64,000 bases of DNA from Hypericum androsaemum (GCA_963995505.1 OZ023192.1:960001-1024000); one strand, 5' to 3'. Shown: positions 22,301 to 34,851, counted from the stretch's first letter. Notes: a model not told the origin generated them from the letters alone. Translations and numbers: made by a program.

Positions 22301-24413
22301 GAAAAGAATGGCACCTCTATCATTGAACTTTTTCAATGTAGGACCAACAAGCAAAACGGTAGCTGCTTCCAAATGGGGCATCTTAAGGATAGGATTCTCC
22401 TCCACCCGCAGATGCTGCAGCGTGACAAGGTAGTATACTAATCATCAGCATGTCATCCTACAGTAACACTTTGTGCATGTTTCATCAAAGGTCAAGAACA
22501 TGAAGTGAGGCAAAATCATACAGTTAAATGTATTAACAGCACTTGCATGATACAGGGACCTAGGTTCTGATGTGCCCATTTCATGAGAGTATATCGAAAG
22601 AAAGACAAGGTAGTTCTTTCAATGAGCTCCAGACAAAATTATCATTCTTGTACTTCGAACTAACCTCTAGAGCTGGCAAATGCGGGAACCCTTTAAGCGT
22701 GGTTATTTTGTTTTTGCTTGCAGCTAGAACCTGTGGAGGAAACAATGAAAGAAGTTAGAAGATACAAAGGCCATCATGAGAAGAAACAAGAATCATATCT
22801 TTTTGCAGCAACAAACCTGCAATCGAGGTTGACTTGCCATGGAAAGTGTTTTCAGTTTATTTTGAGCAACTGACAAAAACTAGACAGGAAAAGGTGAAAA
22901 CCAAGCATGTCTGTTTTCTGCATATATTTAGAACAAGAAGCTCCACAAAACAGCAATACTGATGACGAAATCTACACAGTTCGCAGTTGTTACCTCCAGG
23001 TTAGGTAGCTGAGGAAGGCTCGCAAGAGACGTGATTTGATTCCCGGCAAGATAAAGTTGCTGAAAGTGGTAAGACAGTCAGCTGGATATATGGGTTGCTT
23101 GCAAGCCATATTATCCCAGTAGCCACACAATCTAAGACAAAAAGTTTGGAGAACAAACCTGGAGGAACTTGCAATTCTCGAGAGGTTCAAAACCTGGTCC
23201 CTTAAATTCATTGAAGCTCAAATCAAGGACCTGGTAATCGCCAACAACATTAATGGATCCATTTGTCACTTTTATGATAAATATAAGAAAATATTTAAAT
23301 AAAAGCCATCAAAGGGTTGCACCCATGAACATCAAGAAGATCATTTATATTCCTCTACAAAATCCACAAAGTGTAGAACGGTACTAAAACATCTTCCTAT
23401 TCACCCAAAAGACAAAAGTCTATATTTTCTCAGAAAGAGATATTTCCTTTCTCTCAAACACCCTCCTATTCACCCCAAAAAACAAAACCCTCCTATTTCT
23501 TTATCTTCATGTGGACCCAAAAGATAGCAAACGGATGGACCATCTCTACACATTTCCTCTTACTGTAACAAAAAAAAAACCCACAAGAAGCCATTAGCTT
23601 CTTCCTCACATCCTTACTCGACATCTACTCGATCTGTGATATAGGTTTAGATAACTAAAATGTGATAAATGCTTCCCAAAATGAAGATGCTGACTCAAAA
23701 ATGACTAATGAATTTACAAACCTTGACTTTCTTCAGTATCTCAATTCCTTCCAATGCTGATAATAGGTTGTCACGGAGGTCAACAAACTGTCAAAATGAG
23801 AATCGACTAAGCTTTTTTGAAGATGCAACTTTGTTTCATAAGTCAAAGCACATGAATGAGCAGCATAATCCTAGGCCAACGCACACTTACTTCAAAATTT
23901 GGTGACAAGTTCAAGCCTCTGGCATTGAGAGTACGAACTCTGTGACCCCGAAGATTTAATCTCTGATCACAAATGAAAAAAAAGAAGAAAAAGATAGGTT
24001 CACAAATGAACAAGAGAACTGGATCTTAAAAATGATGGGGATCAAGCGGATGGAGAAGAAACCTTGGATATTGTCTTCCTACTCACACTACTTGCCACTG
24101 AAGTAGAAGAGACCCTTTTAATAGATGACGACAACGAAGATGTTGACAATGCTGGCTTAACTGCAGGCTTCCTGACAGCCACTGTCTTACTAATATCAGA
24201 CCTGGTTGATGTCCTCGAACTCGTATCTGCAGAACTCCGTGTAGAAGCTACAGCTTGTTTGGAAACATTCAAGCTTGAATCAGAAACATCGCGGGTTTCA
24301 GTTTTCTTTCTGATGGAATCATGGCAGGCACCAGAAGAGGACCGACTCTTCTTATGGGCTTGACGTTTTCTAATGTGTTCTTCTTTCCCCGATGAAACTG
24401 CTTCGTCCTCCAT
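19400..24413 (-). CDS. AIR9-like: AIR9-like microtubule-associated protein, N-terminal half
   Basis: AIR9 binds cortical microtubules, the preprophase band and the division site. Exons in coding order: 24413-24063, 23962-23891, 23787-23722, 23230-23159, 23059-22994, 22879-22817, 22730-22665, 22414-22315, 22184-22083, 21942-21710, 21613-21499, 21253-21133, 21017-20842, 20529-20394, 19673-19573, 19447-19400. All have canonical borders and the phases fit. The product has a Ser-rich basic region (1-117), leucine-rich repeats, one per short exon (about 118-286), then about three to four A9-type repeats (GDAVEGNTIRGTGDYFGG, SDYTL.TEDVGRRLTFVY). Full AIR9 is about 1,700 residues; here only about 629 are present and no later exon is seen before 18063. 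The last exon's donor, CAAG|GTATT, is the expected AIR9 site, but reading through it leads in frame into the F-box ORF. Confidence 0.85.
20720..20937. repeat. 109-bp tandem duplication of an AIR9 exon end
   Basis: The 3' end of the exon 21017-20842, with its splice donor, is repeated 109 bp further on: CCTGCTTTG falls at 20732 and 20841. The second, intronic copy differs at a few bases. It offers a decoy donor near 20733. Confidence 0.85.
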
Positions 24414-25004
24414 GTCCTGATCAGCGCTTGTTCGCACGGGATACCTACAAAAGCAATAAAAACTGTTACTCAACGTCAGATATTCGACGGGACATTGTTC
24501 TTCAACTAAGAAGAGTAGCAGAATACAGAGTTTCGTCAAACTAAACAAACATCAAGTCAGTTGAAACCACCAGCTCCCTCAATCCATAAAAAGAAAAAGA
24601 AGCAACCACTCTCTCTTTTTTTTACAAACTAAAATTTAGGCAGGTTGGACTAAACCCCGGGACTGGACGGCATTGGGCTTTATTTCTCTCACAAGCAAAG
24701 TTTTGCCATTTTTACAAGGCGTGGGAATTGACCCACCCACTACTGGAAACGAGATAGAAAAAAATAAGCCTCAATTACTCTACTGGAGCTCATGCACAAG
24801 AACAACCACACGCACTCTTTTAAAACTAGAAATTCAAAGAAAACCCCAACATAAACAAATGAATAAAAAAATTTTAAAAAAAAAGCTGAAATTAACCCAT
24901 ATTGGACCTCCACCAGGTTAACTTGGAAACTTCACTTATTCTTAACCAGATAGAAAAACCCTTTCGACCAAAACAAAGTGCAAACGCCAATACATAATTT
25001 AAAA
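22252..25004. repeat. Tandem segmental duplication, copy A
   Basis: 2,753 bp repeated head-to-tail as 25005-27757. It covers the AIR9 region from upstream of the coding start to the intron after the eighth coding exon. The translated exons are identical in the two copies. The one difference I noticed is T versus A in the A/T run near 24875/27627. The junction lies in an A-run (about 25001-25007). Confidence 0.9.
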
Positions 25005-27757
25005 AAATAAAGCAGCTGTGTTCAGGTTTCATTAAGAAGCAAATCAGTGCATGGAAAAGAATGGCACCTCTATCATTGAACTTTTTCAATGTAGGACCAA
25101 CAAGCAAAACGGTAGCTGCTTCCAAATGGGGCATCTTAAGGATAGGATTCTCCTCCACCCGCAGATGCTGCAGCGTGACAAGGTAGTATACTAATCATCA
25201 GCATGTCATCCTACAGTAACACTTTGTGCATGTTTCATCAAAGGTCAAGAACATGAAGTGAGGCAAAATCATACAGTTAAATGTATTAACAGCACTTGCA
25301 TGATACAGGGACCTAGGTTCTGATGTGCCCATTTCATGAGAGTATATCGAAAGAAAGACAAGGTAGTTCTTTCAATGAGCTCCAGACAAAATTATCATTC
25401 TTGTACTTCGAACTAACCTCTAGAGCTGGCAAATGCGGGAACCCTTTAAGCGTGGTTATTTTGTTTTTGCTTGCAGCTAGAACCTGTGGAGGAAACAATG
25501 AAAGAAGTTAGAAGATACAAAGGCCATCATGAGAAGAAACAAGAATCATATCTTTTTGCAGCAACAAACCTGCAATCGAGGTTGACTTGCCATGGAAAGT
25601 GTTTTCAGTTTATTTTGAGCAACTGACAAAAACTAGACAGGAAAAGGTGAAAACCAAGCATGTCTGTTTTCTGCATATATTTAGAACAAGAAGCTCCACA
25701 AAACAGCAATACTGATGACGAAATCTACACAGTTCGCAGTTGTTACCTCCAGGTTAGGTAGCTGAGGAAGGCTCGCAAGAGACGTGATTTGATTCCCGGC
25801 AAGATAAAGTTGCTGAAAGTGGTAAGACAGTCAGCTGGATATATGGGTTGCTTGCAAGCCATATTATCCCAGTAGCCACACAATCTAAGACAAAAAGTTT
25901 GGAGAACAAACCTGGAGGAACTTGCAATTCTCGAGAGGTTCAAAACCTGGTCCCTTAAATTCATTGAAGCTCAAATCAAGGACCTGGTAATCGCCAACAA
26001 CATTAATGGATCCATTTGTCACTTTTATGATAAATATAAGAAAATATTTAAATAAAAGCCATCAAAGGGTTGCACCCATGAACATCAAGAAGATCATTTA
26101 TATTCCTCTACAAAATCCACAAAGTGTAGAACGGTACTAAAACATCTTCCTATTCACCCAAAAGACAAAAGTCTATATTTTCTCAGAAAGAGATATTTCC
26201 TTTCTCTCAAACACCCTCCTATTCACCCCAAAAAACAAAACCCTCCTATTTCTTTATCTTCATGTGGACCCAAAAGATAGCAAACGGATGGACCATCTCT
26301 ACACATTTCCTCTTACTGTAACAAAAAAAAAACCCACAAGAAGCCATTAGCTTCTTCCTCACATCCTTACTCGACATCTACTCGATCTGTGATATAGGTT
26401 TAGATAACTAAAATGTGATAAATGCTTCCCAAAATGAAGATGCTGACTCAAAAATGACTAATGAATTTACAAACCTTGACTTTCTTCAGTATCTCAATTC
26501 CTTCCAATGCTGATAATAGGTTGTCACGGAGGTCAACAAACTGTCAAAATGAGAATCGACTAAGCTTTTTTGAAGATGCAACTTTGTTTCATAAGTCAAA
26601 GCACATGAATGAGCAGCATAATCCTAGGCCAACGCACACTTACTTCAAAATTTGGTGACAAGTTCAAGCCTCTGGCATTGAGAGTACGAACTCTGTGACC
26701 CCGAAGATTTAATCTCTGATCACAAATGAAAAAAAAGAAGAAAAAGATAGGTTCACAAATGAACAAGAGAACTGGATCTTAAAAATGATGGGGATCAAGC
26801 GGATGGAGAAGAAACCTTGGATATTGTCTTCCTACTCACACTACTTGCCACTGAAGTAGAAGAGACCCTTTTAATAGATGACGACAACGAAGATGTTGAC
26901 AATGCTGGCTTAACTGCAGGCTTCCTGACAGCCACTGTCTTACTAATATCAGACCTGGTTGATGTCCTCGAACTCGTATCTGCAGAACTCCGTGTAGAAG
27001 CTACAGCTTGTTTGGAAACATTCAAGCTTGAATCAGAAACATCGCGGGTTTCAGTTTTCTTTCTGATGGAATCATGGCAGGCACCAGAAGAGGACCGACT
27101 CTTCTTATGGGCTTGACGTTTTCTAATGTGTTCTTCTTTCCCCGATGAAACTGCTTCGTCCTCCATGTCCTGATCAGCGCTTGTTCGCACGGGATACCTA
27201 CAAAAGCAATAAAAACTGTTACTCAACGTCAGATATTCGACGGGACATTGTTCTTCAACTAAGAAGAGTAGCAGAATACAGAGTTTCGTCAAACTAAACA
27301 AACATCAAGTCAGTTGAAACCACCAGCTCCCTCAATCCATAAAAAGAAAAAGAAGCAACCACTCTCTCTTTTTTTTACAAACTAAAATTTAGGCAGGTTG
27401 GACTAAACCCCGGGACTGGACGGCATTGGGCTTTATTTCTCTCACAAGCAAAGTTTTGCCATTTTTACAAGGCGTGGGAATTGACCCACCCACTACTGGA
27501 AACGAGATAGAAAAAAATAAGCCTCAATTACTCTACTGGAGCTCATGCACAAGAACAACCACACGCACTCTTTTAAAACTAGAAATTCAAAGAAAACCCC
27601 AACATAAACAAATGAATAAAAAAATTTAAAAAAAAAAGCTGAAATTAACCCATATTGGACCTCCACCAGGTTAACTTGGAAACTTCACTTATTCTTAACC
27701 AGATAGAAAAACCCTTTCGACCAAAACAAAGTGCAAACGCCAATACATAATTTAAAA
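25005..27757. repeat. Tandem segmental duplication, copy B
   Basis: Second copy, on the promoter side of the AIR9-like gene. Its outer edge falls in an A-run (about 27754-27759), directly before sequence that is not duplicated and probably holds the transcription start. Confidence 0.9.
25068..27166 (-). CDS. Duplicated 5' exons of the AIR9-like gene
   Basis: Coding exons 27166-26816, 26715-26644, 26540-26475, 25983-25912, 25812-25747, 25632-25570, 25483-25418 and 25167-25068, each exactly 2,753 bp from its twin. They encode the Ser-rich region and leucine-rich repeats. This copy lies next to the unduplicated upstream sequence, so a transcript probably starts here. Its last exon ends in phase 1. 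Joining it to the twin's first exon (acceptor before 24444) would shift the frame, while skipping the whole twin and joining exon 22184-22083 keeps the frame. It is therefore either the working 5' end with copy A skipped, or a dead 5' duplicate. Confidence 0.6.
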
Positions 27758-27960
27758 AAGAGAGAGAAAAAAAAAAGGAACAAACCCTTTCCAAACGACG
27801 CCGTCGCCTAGTCAACCCCAGTCTTCAAAAAGGTTTTTCCCTCTTTTTCTTCTTCCTTTCGCTTTCGTTTGGGAATTTTTTTTTTTTTCAGATTGTTTTC
27901 GTTGAGCTCTAAGAAGACGAATTTCGAAACGAGGTGGGGGGAAGTTGGAATGTTTATTAT
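27758..27960 (-). promoter_or_regulatory. Probable 5' UTR/promoter of the AIR9-like gene
   Basis: Unduplicated sequence just upstream, with long A/G-rich runs and a GACGGCGTCG block on the minus strand, as in plant leader sequences. No clear TATA box. Assignment rests on position. Confidence 0.4.
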
Positions 27961-29172
27961 AAGACCCTGGGAAATGGAATATTTACAAACAGGGCCCCCA
28001 AAACTTGAAGAAGCTTTTTTTTTTTAAATAAAAAATCGTATATATCATTTTGACATGTTATTGGACTACGGGAGAATTGGGATTTTGTCCACCTTAATTG
28101 GGGAAAGATCAAAATGTCGCTCGATTACACTATTAAAATAAAGATTAACCGGTGATACATTATACTATTTTAATAAAAAATCTGAAGTTGTTAAAATTTG
28201 ATAAAAAGTATTATTTTTTTCTTTGTAGATTAACTCGACTCAAATCCGAATTTATGCCGGATATCAAATGTCGCTGGAATATGTTTTAATTAGGTGCGTA
28301 TGAAGGGAACAAGCTATAATTAGGTATGTAATGCATGATTGTAAGTTTTAATATGATATTTTCTTAAGCAAGCACGATGTTTTGGTTACAGGGAGTAACG
28401 TTTTAACACAAAATAGCCAAGGCGAGCCTTGGGCTACTCAATCATGAACATTTTTTATTTTTTAAATCGTAGTACGTTCAATATCGTTTTACCAAATACT
28501 CTTTGGCAATGTTCTTGCAACCAAATTATCTATTTCGTTGTTATCTTGTCTGGACGCATAATTGGATGATCCGAAGAGGTGTAGTATTCCCCACTATAAC
28601 TATTATGTATTATCCATTCGTTGACCCATGTTCCGAATATTCGAATTGTCTTTTCAATTATTCAAATGTGTATCCAAATCTTAAATATAAATTTTGGATA
28701 AATAAAAATATCTGAATCCCAATCCAAAGAAATTTTGGACGTGGGTTACGAATATCAAATTTTTTTGCTTGAATGTAAAATATATATCATCTATCCGAAA
28801 ACCAAAGTTCTATAAATGATGTTCAACGGTTTAGACTGATATGTTATATGATCTATCAACTAATCAGCTATGGTCTGCAACATCAAGGGGACCGACCAGG
28901 ACACGATCAAATTAACTTTCCAATTTTTCTGATTGATTTATTTTCTGTCTAATTTGCTGCAACTGCAGATCAACACTGTCTTTTTATCCTATGCATACAA
29001 GGAAATATGATTGCAGAGGACCTGTTAAAGTAGAAAATGATTACAGGATACAGACGTGGTCCGAAATGGCGAAAATCGGGCTAAGCTGCTACTCAAAATC
29101 AGCTCCAATCCTCGTCGGAAATAGCTGTTGTGGAGCTGCAACAAAGGGGTTTGCATTTGCAGATGGTGGCTC
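27961..29172. other. Intergenic, AT-rich
   Basis: Lies between the AIR9-like 5' end and the 3' end of the EIN2-like gene. The part nearest 29172 should hold that gene's 3' UTR. No other gene or repeat recognised. Confidence 0.5.
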
Positions 29173-30268
29173 TCATTTACTGTCTTTGTTGCCTAACCGG
29201 CGCTTGTAGCGTTTAAGTACAGAAACCAGATTCCCCTTTCCCTTCCGGAAGGCGTCGCCAGCTGCAGTTCCCGATCGACCTTTTCGACCAGATATGGCGA
29301 CCTTGACGTCCTCGATCAAGTCAAGAAGCGTTGATGCGTTTGTGCATTTCCCTCTTTCAGGTGTCGAGGCAGGCGGTAGCATACTGTTTGAAGGCTGTTG
29401 CTTGTGCGCAGCGGATAATTGAAGGCAGAGACACGGGGGCATTGGCGTTCGAGGCTCGGAAAATGCTGGTTCTACGATCCCCTAAGATTCCAATGCATAA
29501 ACAAACATCTCATTACACAAACAATGTACAGAGTCTTGCAGCAGAATGGCCGAGACGAATACGCTCGTGCATTACCTGAAGACGATTTAGAACGTAGGTA
29601 TACTTGCCCCACAACTCCGGCCGGCTTTCCATCAATGACAAGTCAAGAATCCGGCGAATGCACCAAACCCCGAAGCTTACTATCAAATCCTTTTTCCACA
29701 AACATCCTTCTCCACAATGAGGAATGGTTCCGGACTTGTCGCGATACAGAGGATCACCAGATTCGATACCACAACTCATCTTTGTTGTTTCAAATTCATA
29801 TAGACACCTCTCCATTGCCGCCACACGATCAATAAGATCCTCATCAACTCCACCATTTTGCCTAAACAACCAATCAGATCCTTCAAGCCTTAGAAGTTGA
29901 AGAATACAGCACCTGAAAGACTCGAGAATTGTAGCTTCTGCTGCATCTACTGGATTGCAAGTTTGAGGAGAGTTTAACGATCCTCTTTCACGACAACCTC
30001 GTACGTAAGCATCCAACATCTTCGTGTATGGCCGATACGATCCTCTTTCACTAATTGGCTGTCCATGGAGATCATACAATTGTCCCCAGAACTCATCAAG
30101 AAGAGCCGCTAATTGGCTTCTTGATGCACGCCCCAACCCTGCTAATCTTGAGCTACTTCCAAGAACTACTCTCGATATTTCTTCATCATCACGTACATCA
30201 TTGACCAAAGACGTAACTGGTGGTTGATCTTCTTCAATGGTAGTCAAGTGTTGTTCATGCAACCCCAT
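29173..30268 (-). CDS. EIN2-like: Compact EIN2-like protein, C-terminal domain only
   Basis: Two exons, 30268-29576 and 29481-29173, joined at a canonical intron, give 333 codons plus TGA. They match the end of ETHYLENE INSENSITIVE 2, the ER protein whose cleaved C-terminal part moves to the nucleus to turn on ethylene responses. Seen: DDQPP-like start (about 12-20), [18 protein letters not shown] (about 53-71), [20 protein letters not shown], then [20 protein letters not shown] and [13 protein letters not shown], the PCLCLQ block, and the nuclear-signal region LKRYKRRL at about 320-327. EIN2 is normally about 1,300 residues; the NRAMP-like membrane domain and several hundred residues of the middle are missing. 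The frame has no stop and splicing is intact, so it could be expressed as a soluble protein. It could equally be a truncated duplicate. The first Met is chosen as the only one ahead of the homology. Confidence 0.82.
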
Positions 30269-31106
30269 TCTCTGTCAACCCGCCGCGGAAAAAGACTCTC
30301 AGCTTACGGGCCCTCGAATAGTAGTTGCTCCATGCGCGAGTTAGCTTCTTGTTAATAAGGCTACGTTTCTTGACTTCGATATGAACAGCTATCTCGGTTG
30401 ACCTCAATATTTTCCTTGGCTTGTCTATCTATCTCCTAGCTTTTGTTATTAAAATTTCTTATTTAGAGTGATTTGGATAAATTTAATCTTTTTCCATGGC
30501 TATCAAAATAAGTTATAGCTTTGAACTCGGATCGGAGTTCTGAGAAATGTAACTATGTTAATATTCAGATTATAGAATTTTGACGACCTTTATTATTCAA
30601 CCCGTTCCAATCCAAATTCGTAAGCCGAGTGAATGACCCGATATTGGCTAGACTCGGGAAAAAAAAATCTACCACAAAACATAAAGTAGTGTCGTAAATC
30701 ATAATCATAACATAATTGGAACACATGAGCTTAATATTTTTTGGTAGGAAAACACACGAGCTTAATTGAGGAAAAGGGTTTTCAAGTGTATAATTTTACT
30801 CGCTGAAGAGCAAAGACTCGTCTATATATAAGTATGTACGAAGCAATTGTTCAATCCGGCAGGAAAAGTTGGTATCTCCCAAGTCTCCATCCTGATAATG
30901 TACATAAACAACCTGTTCTTTTTCGGACCTTCTTGTACATTGAAGAAACATCCTCGTAAATGAATGTCCGGTCGCTGACATTTTCGACCGCGATATACAC
31001 ATCAGTTGATCGGAGGCAAGATCCCGGCAAGCTTCCTATCGACTGACAAGAAAAACTAGACATCCAGAAGCGATTCGTAACACCAACGACGACGAGGAGT
31101 CTGAGC
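30269..31106. other. Intergenic between EIN2-like and LSD1
   Basis: Holds the upstream side of the EIN2-like gene and the 3' UTR of LSD1. I find no further EIN2 homology upstream of the ATG; the truncation point is close to 30268. Confidence 0.5.
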
Positions 31107-33093
31107 CTATTTCTTTTCCGTTGTAACACCGACGACCACGTTGCTCACCTGTCATGTTCGGAAAATTATGGGCAGTCAAGGATGGTTGAAAATTTTGGGC
31201 AAAGATAAATGACTGAACCGTAGCTTACCAATTTTCCGCTTTCGTCCACCGACATAGGGTTCTCCACGACGACAGTTTGAGTCTGAGGAAGAGGTAATGG
31301 CTGTTAAGAAGGCACAAGATAAAAGGAGAACAAAAGATTCCGCAAGGACCAAAAAAGCCAGCAAGTAACACATATCAAATGCAATACTAACAACAAACTG
31401 TGACGTTTGGTTGCTTACCGTTGAAGTAGATGGTGTCGATCCCGTAGTACCATTCGGTCTGTTCACCGGAATTGGAACCCTCATGTTACCCGCCTGCAAA
31501 AATTATTAATAAATCTCCCTGTAGGCTTAGGAGTACTTGGCTGCCACCAGAATCTTTCACGAGGAAAGAACTGAAGTGCTAAAATACTTTTTTCCCACTT
31601 GTTAAGAGTGACGGACGATGTTAACCAGATTCTAGGGTACTGAATATCATAATCTATCATTAACAGGAAATAAAATTTTCAAGTGTGGTCATGAAATCTA
31701 TGTCTGAGCAGAATAAATGTAAACAGCCACAGAATATCGAACCTAGACCACTTTCATTATCGAGATTCATATAGATAGTGGAATCCCGTCTGAAAGTCAA
31801 GGGACTCACATTGACATTAGTAACATACTGGCATACTGCACACTTGACGGATGGGGCTCCATAAGGATACATGAGAGTTGTCCGGCAGTTACCGCAGTTG
31901 ACATGAGCAACCTGACCAGTTACTGAATCTCATCCACAAAATTAAAATCCGGAAGAGAAAAGAGCAAATTATTTAATGTACACCAAAAACAATATAAAAC
32001 CAGCATAGAAAGAACAACGGAAAAAAAACAACTTTGCAACTATTTTGTGTCATTTCCTAGCTATAACAATAACCTTTTTCAGACACTAATTAGACTTGAC
32101 TATGTAATCTTTTCACGTTTTATTGGATTTGAATGACGTGGAAATCTGACTGGACACAGATGCAACTGCTAAGATGGAAACACCTTCACTAGCTGGCCAC
32201 CAGAAATTACACTAATATTGGCATAGAATGTGTTGGAACTCTCTTGTACTTAAACCAGCAACCAGACATCGTAACTATAAGGCCAAATGTCAAATTTCTC
32301 TTAAGCTTAATTGGCACAATCAACCCCGTATATGTACAACTACTAAATTCAAGTCTTTTAGTTGTATAGAAATGTTATGCAGTTCCTTGGTGGTCAATGG
32401 AGTCAAAGTCTGAAATAGAGGAGAGGGCGAGAGATGGTGGTTTTCTTAGTTTTAAATGAAAATCGCTAATGACAGGAATCAAGTGGTAGACTAGGGACCA
32501 GATGATGTTAAGCCGACAAAGGCCTTTTCAGTTATTGTAAGCTGGCGTTAAGTTTTCATATGCTTGGGATTTAAACTTGTAAGTTTCCACTTTCGGTGCA
32601 GCAATACTCCACAGGACCTCTACAATAATAGGTGCATTGTTTGTGATAAAATACCTGGAGCAAGGTTAACAGTGTGGCAGCAGGAACATCTCACACTAGA
32701 AGCCCCACGAGTATACATTAGCAATGTCCTGCAACCTCCACATATAAGTTGGGCCATTTCCATTCCTGCACATTAACATCATAACAAGATAATCAGCACC
32801 AAAGGAGACTTCTGCCTTTGCTCAAGACTTGATGCATCAAGCAATTTTTTTCTTATTGTATCATCTCTCTCTTTTGCTTACGCACTCGATAAAGAAGGAA
32901 ATGGGGTCGCTCAGGTTAAACACTCCGCTTAGGAATCACGCTAAAGACTGAACATTCAAAAGAAAATACAATTGAACGTACCAGGAGGAGGGACCGTTGT
33001 AATGGTATTGCACAACGCACAGCACACATTCGAAGCACCCCTTGGATAAAGGAGCATGGTCCGACACCCGGAACACACAAGCTGGCTCTGCAT
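31107..33093 (-). CDS. LSD1: LSD1-type zinc-finger protein
   Basis: Exons 33093-32982, 32765-32655, 31922-31810, 31493-31419, 31282-31229 and 31148-31107 give 168 codons plus TAG, close to Arabidopsis LSD1 in length. LSD1 is a plant negative regulator of superoxide-triggered cell death that binds metacaspase and bZIP partners. Three zf-LSD1 fingers of pattern CxxCRxxLxYxxGAxxVxCxxC begin at about residues 7, 46 and 84 ([45 protein letters not shown]). A Pro/Thr/Ser linker ([10 protein letters not shown]) follows, then the conserved tail [17 protein letters not shown] with [10 protein letters not shown]. In finger 1 the usual Arg before CALC is Cys (residue 24). All introns are GT–AG. An upstream non-coding exon is likely but not placed. 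Confidence 0.93.
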
Positions 33094-33866
33094 TGCTACA
33101 CTAATGAAAAAACCAAGTAAGAAGCTTCACACCCAAGGATCACAAAGCTTCACAAAGATACCCGCACACGAGGGCCGAAGTACAGAAAACTAAGCTACAT
33201 TAGGCTATAACACGATTAAAAGCTTGCATGCCATCTTCAACCTAAGGAGAAACTTGTACCAACTCTGAAAATTCGGTACTGGCCACACACAAACAACCAA
33301 AAGAACAAAAAATGGAGGACCCCAAATCAACAAATTCTTAACAGAGAAAAGGAAACAATCTCGTGAGACAATAACTCAGGAATTCCTATAATTTTAAGGC
33401 ATCAAACCACAAGAAAACAAAAAAAAATTTCAAACAGTTTTCCCGATTCAAATTCCCTGATCTAAAAAAACACATACCCAGAAGACAATTAACCAAATAA
33501 TTAACACAGCAATCAAAAAAACATTGAATACCCACAAAAAATATAGCCAAGGGGAGCCAAAACCAAGGAGAAAGTACCTAACTTGAAGCCTCCAACACCC
33601 AAATGAAGCTAAAGGGCGGCTCTTTTCCCCGAATATATATTAATTAAGTTTGGCCTCGAAATACCCAGAATTGAATTACGGGATAAGAGAATAATTAATT
33701 AAAGGAGAAGAAGGGAATCCAAGGGAGCTTCGAGGGTTAGGGAGGGGTATCCTCCTTGGGATAAATAAAAAAGATTGAATAAACCAAGGAGGATCCGTTG
33801 AATTCTTCTCACCTCCTTTGTTTTTACCTTCTTCTTTTTTTTTCTCTTATTGGTTGTACTTTTTTC

Positions 33867-34321
33867 CATGGTTTTAAAACCCGGCCCGGAGCTACGACCC
33901 GGAATTTTTACCATTTTTCTGGGTCAGTTGGTCGGACCGCTCGGACCATCGGTCGGACCAAAAATATTTTTATTTTAAAATATTTTAAATAATATATATA
34001 TGTATGTTAAAATATACTTATTATCCATAAAAAAAAAGTAGACTTAATTTTTTATCACTCTACTCTATAAATCTACTCTATTTATTTATTTATTACTTTA
34101 TAAACTTGTGAAATCAATTTTTTTCCACGAAAACTACAAAAAAAGTCAATTTTGCCCATTTTTTACTAACCGAGTTCGACCGGTCAGGATGGACCTCAAA
34201 ATTAGTCGGTCCGACCAGATTTAGTCTGGTTAATACAGACCCCTGTCAAAAGCCTAAAAATGACCTGGTCTTGTGCCCGTTTCGTGGTCCAACCGATCGG
34301 ACCGTATTTTTTAAAACCATA
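33867..34321. mobile_element. Non-autonomous hAT element, copy 1
   Basis: A 455-bp element with ends CATGGTTTTAAAA and TTTTAAAACCATA, flanked by the 8-bp target duplication CTTTTTTC (33859-33866 and 34322-34329). Subterminal regions are rich in GGTCGGACC-like motifs. A second copy lies at 54744-55205. No transposase. It sits upstream of LSD1. Confidence 0.88.
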
Positions 34322-34693
34322 CTTTTTTCCCCTTTTCCCCTTTTTATTTTAAACTTTGGAGCCGGGCCCCACCGAAGTGTATGTGGATTTGCAGGGCGAT
34401 GTTTTTTAATAGAGATAATTACATACAGAATCCGAGGGTATAGTCAAATAGACTCTGAGGACCCTGTAGTTTCCCTACTAATTACTGAGCCCCTGTAGTT
34501 TGGTTATTATTAAACTTTCGGGTCCCTGGCTCAAGTAAATGACTCAAATACCCTTGCAAAAAAAATTAAAAAATCAATTTATTGGTACGGGAGTCCACAC
34601 CGCCGCCGGCGCTGGGGGTCTGGCCGCTGCCGGCGAGGCTCAATCGTGAGCGGTCAGACAACCGGTGGAGGAGTAAACGGAGGGGCCCACCTA

Positions 34694-34851
34694 TTAGACC
34701 TGGTTGAAGCTGCCCTTGGCGGCGAGGTCAGCAGGGTCCTTGGCCACGGAGCAGCCGCCGCCGTCCATGTAGGCGGCGAGGGCATGTGAGCCAACCATCT
34801 TGGGGGTTGTTGGGTTGATGGCCCACGAGATCCAACCGTCGGATTTTGAAG
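34694..34851 (-). pseudogene. DOMON-domain gene fragment inside the Pack-MULE
   Basis: The minus strand reads GWISWAINPTTPKMVGSHAL, then AAY, the conserved centre of the DOMON domain of plant AIR12/cytochrome b561-type proteins, and ends at a stop at 34694. About 50 codons are open. Assignment is by motif only. Confidence 0.5.

Noticed and set aside
24064..24363. Plus-strand acidic frame (and its twin at 26817-27116)
   Set aside because: Antisense to the Ser/Lys-rich AIR9 exon; the acidic composition follows from the opposite strand.
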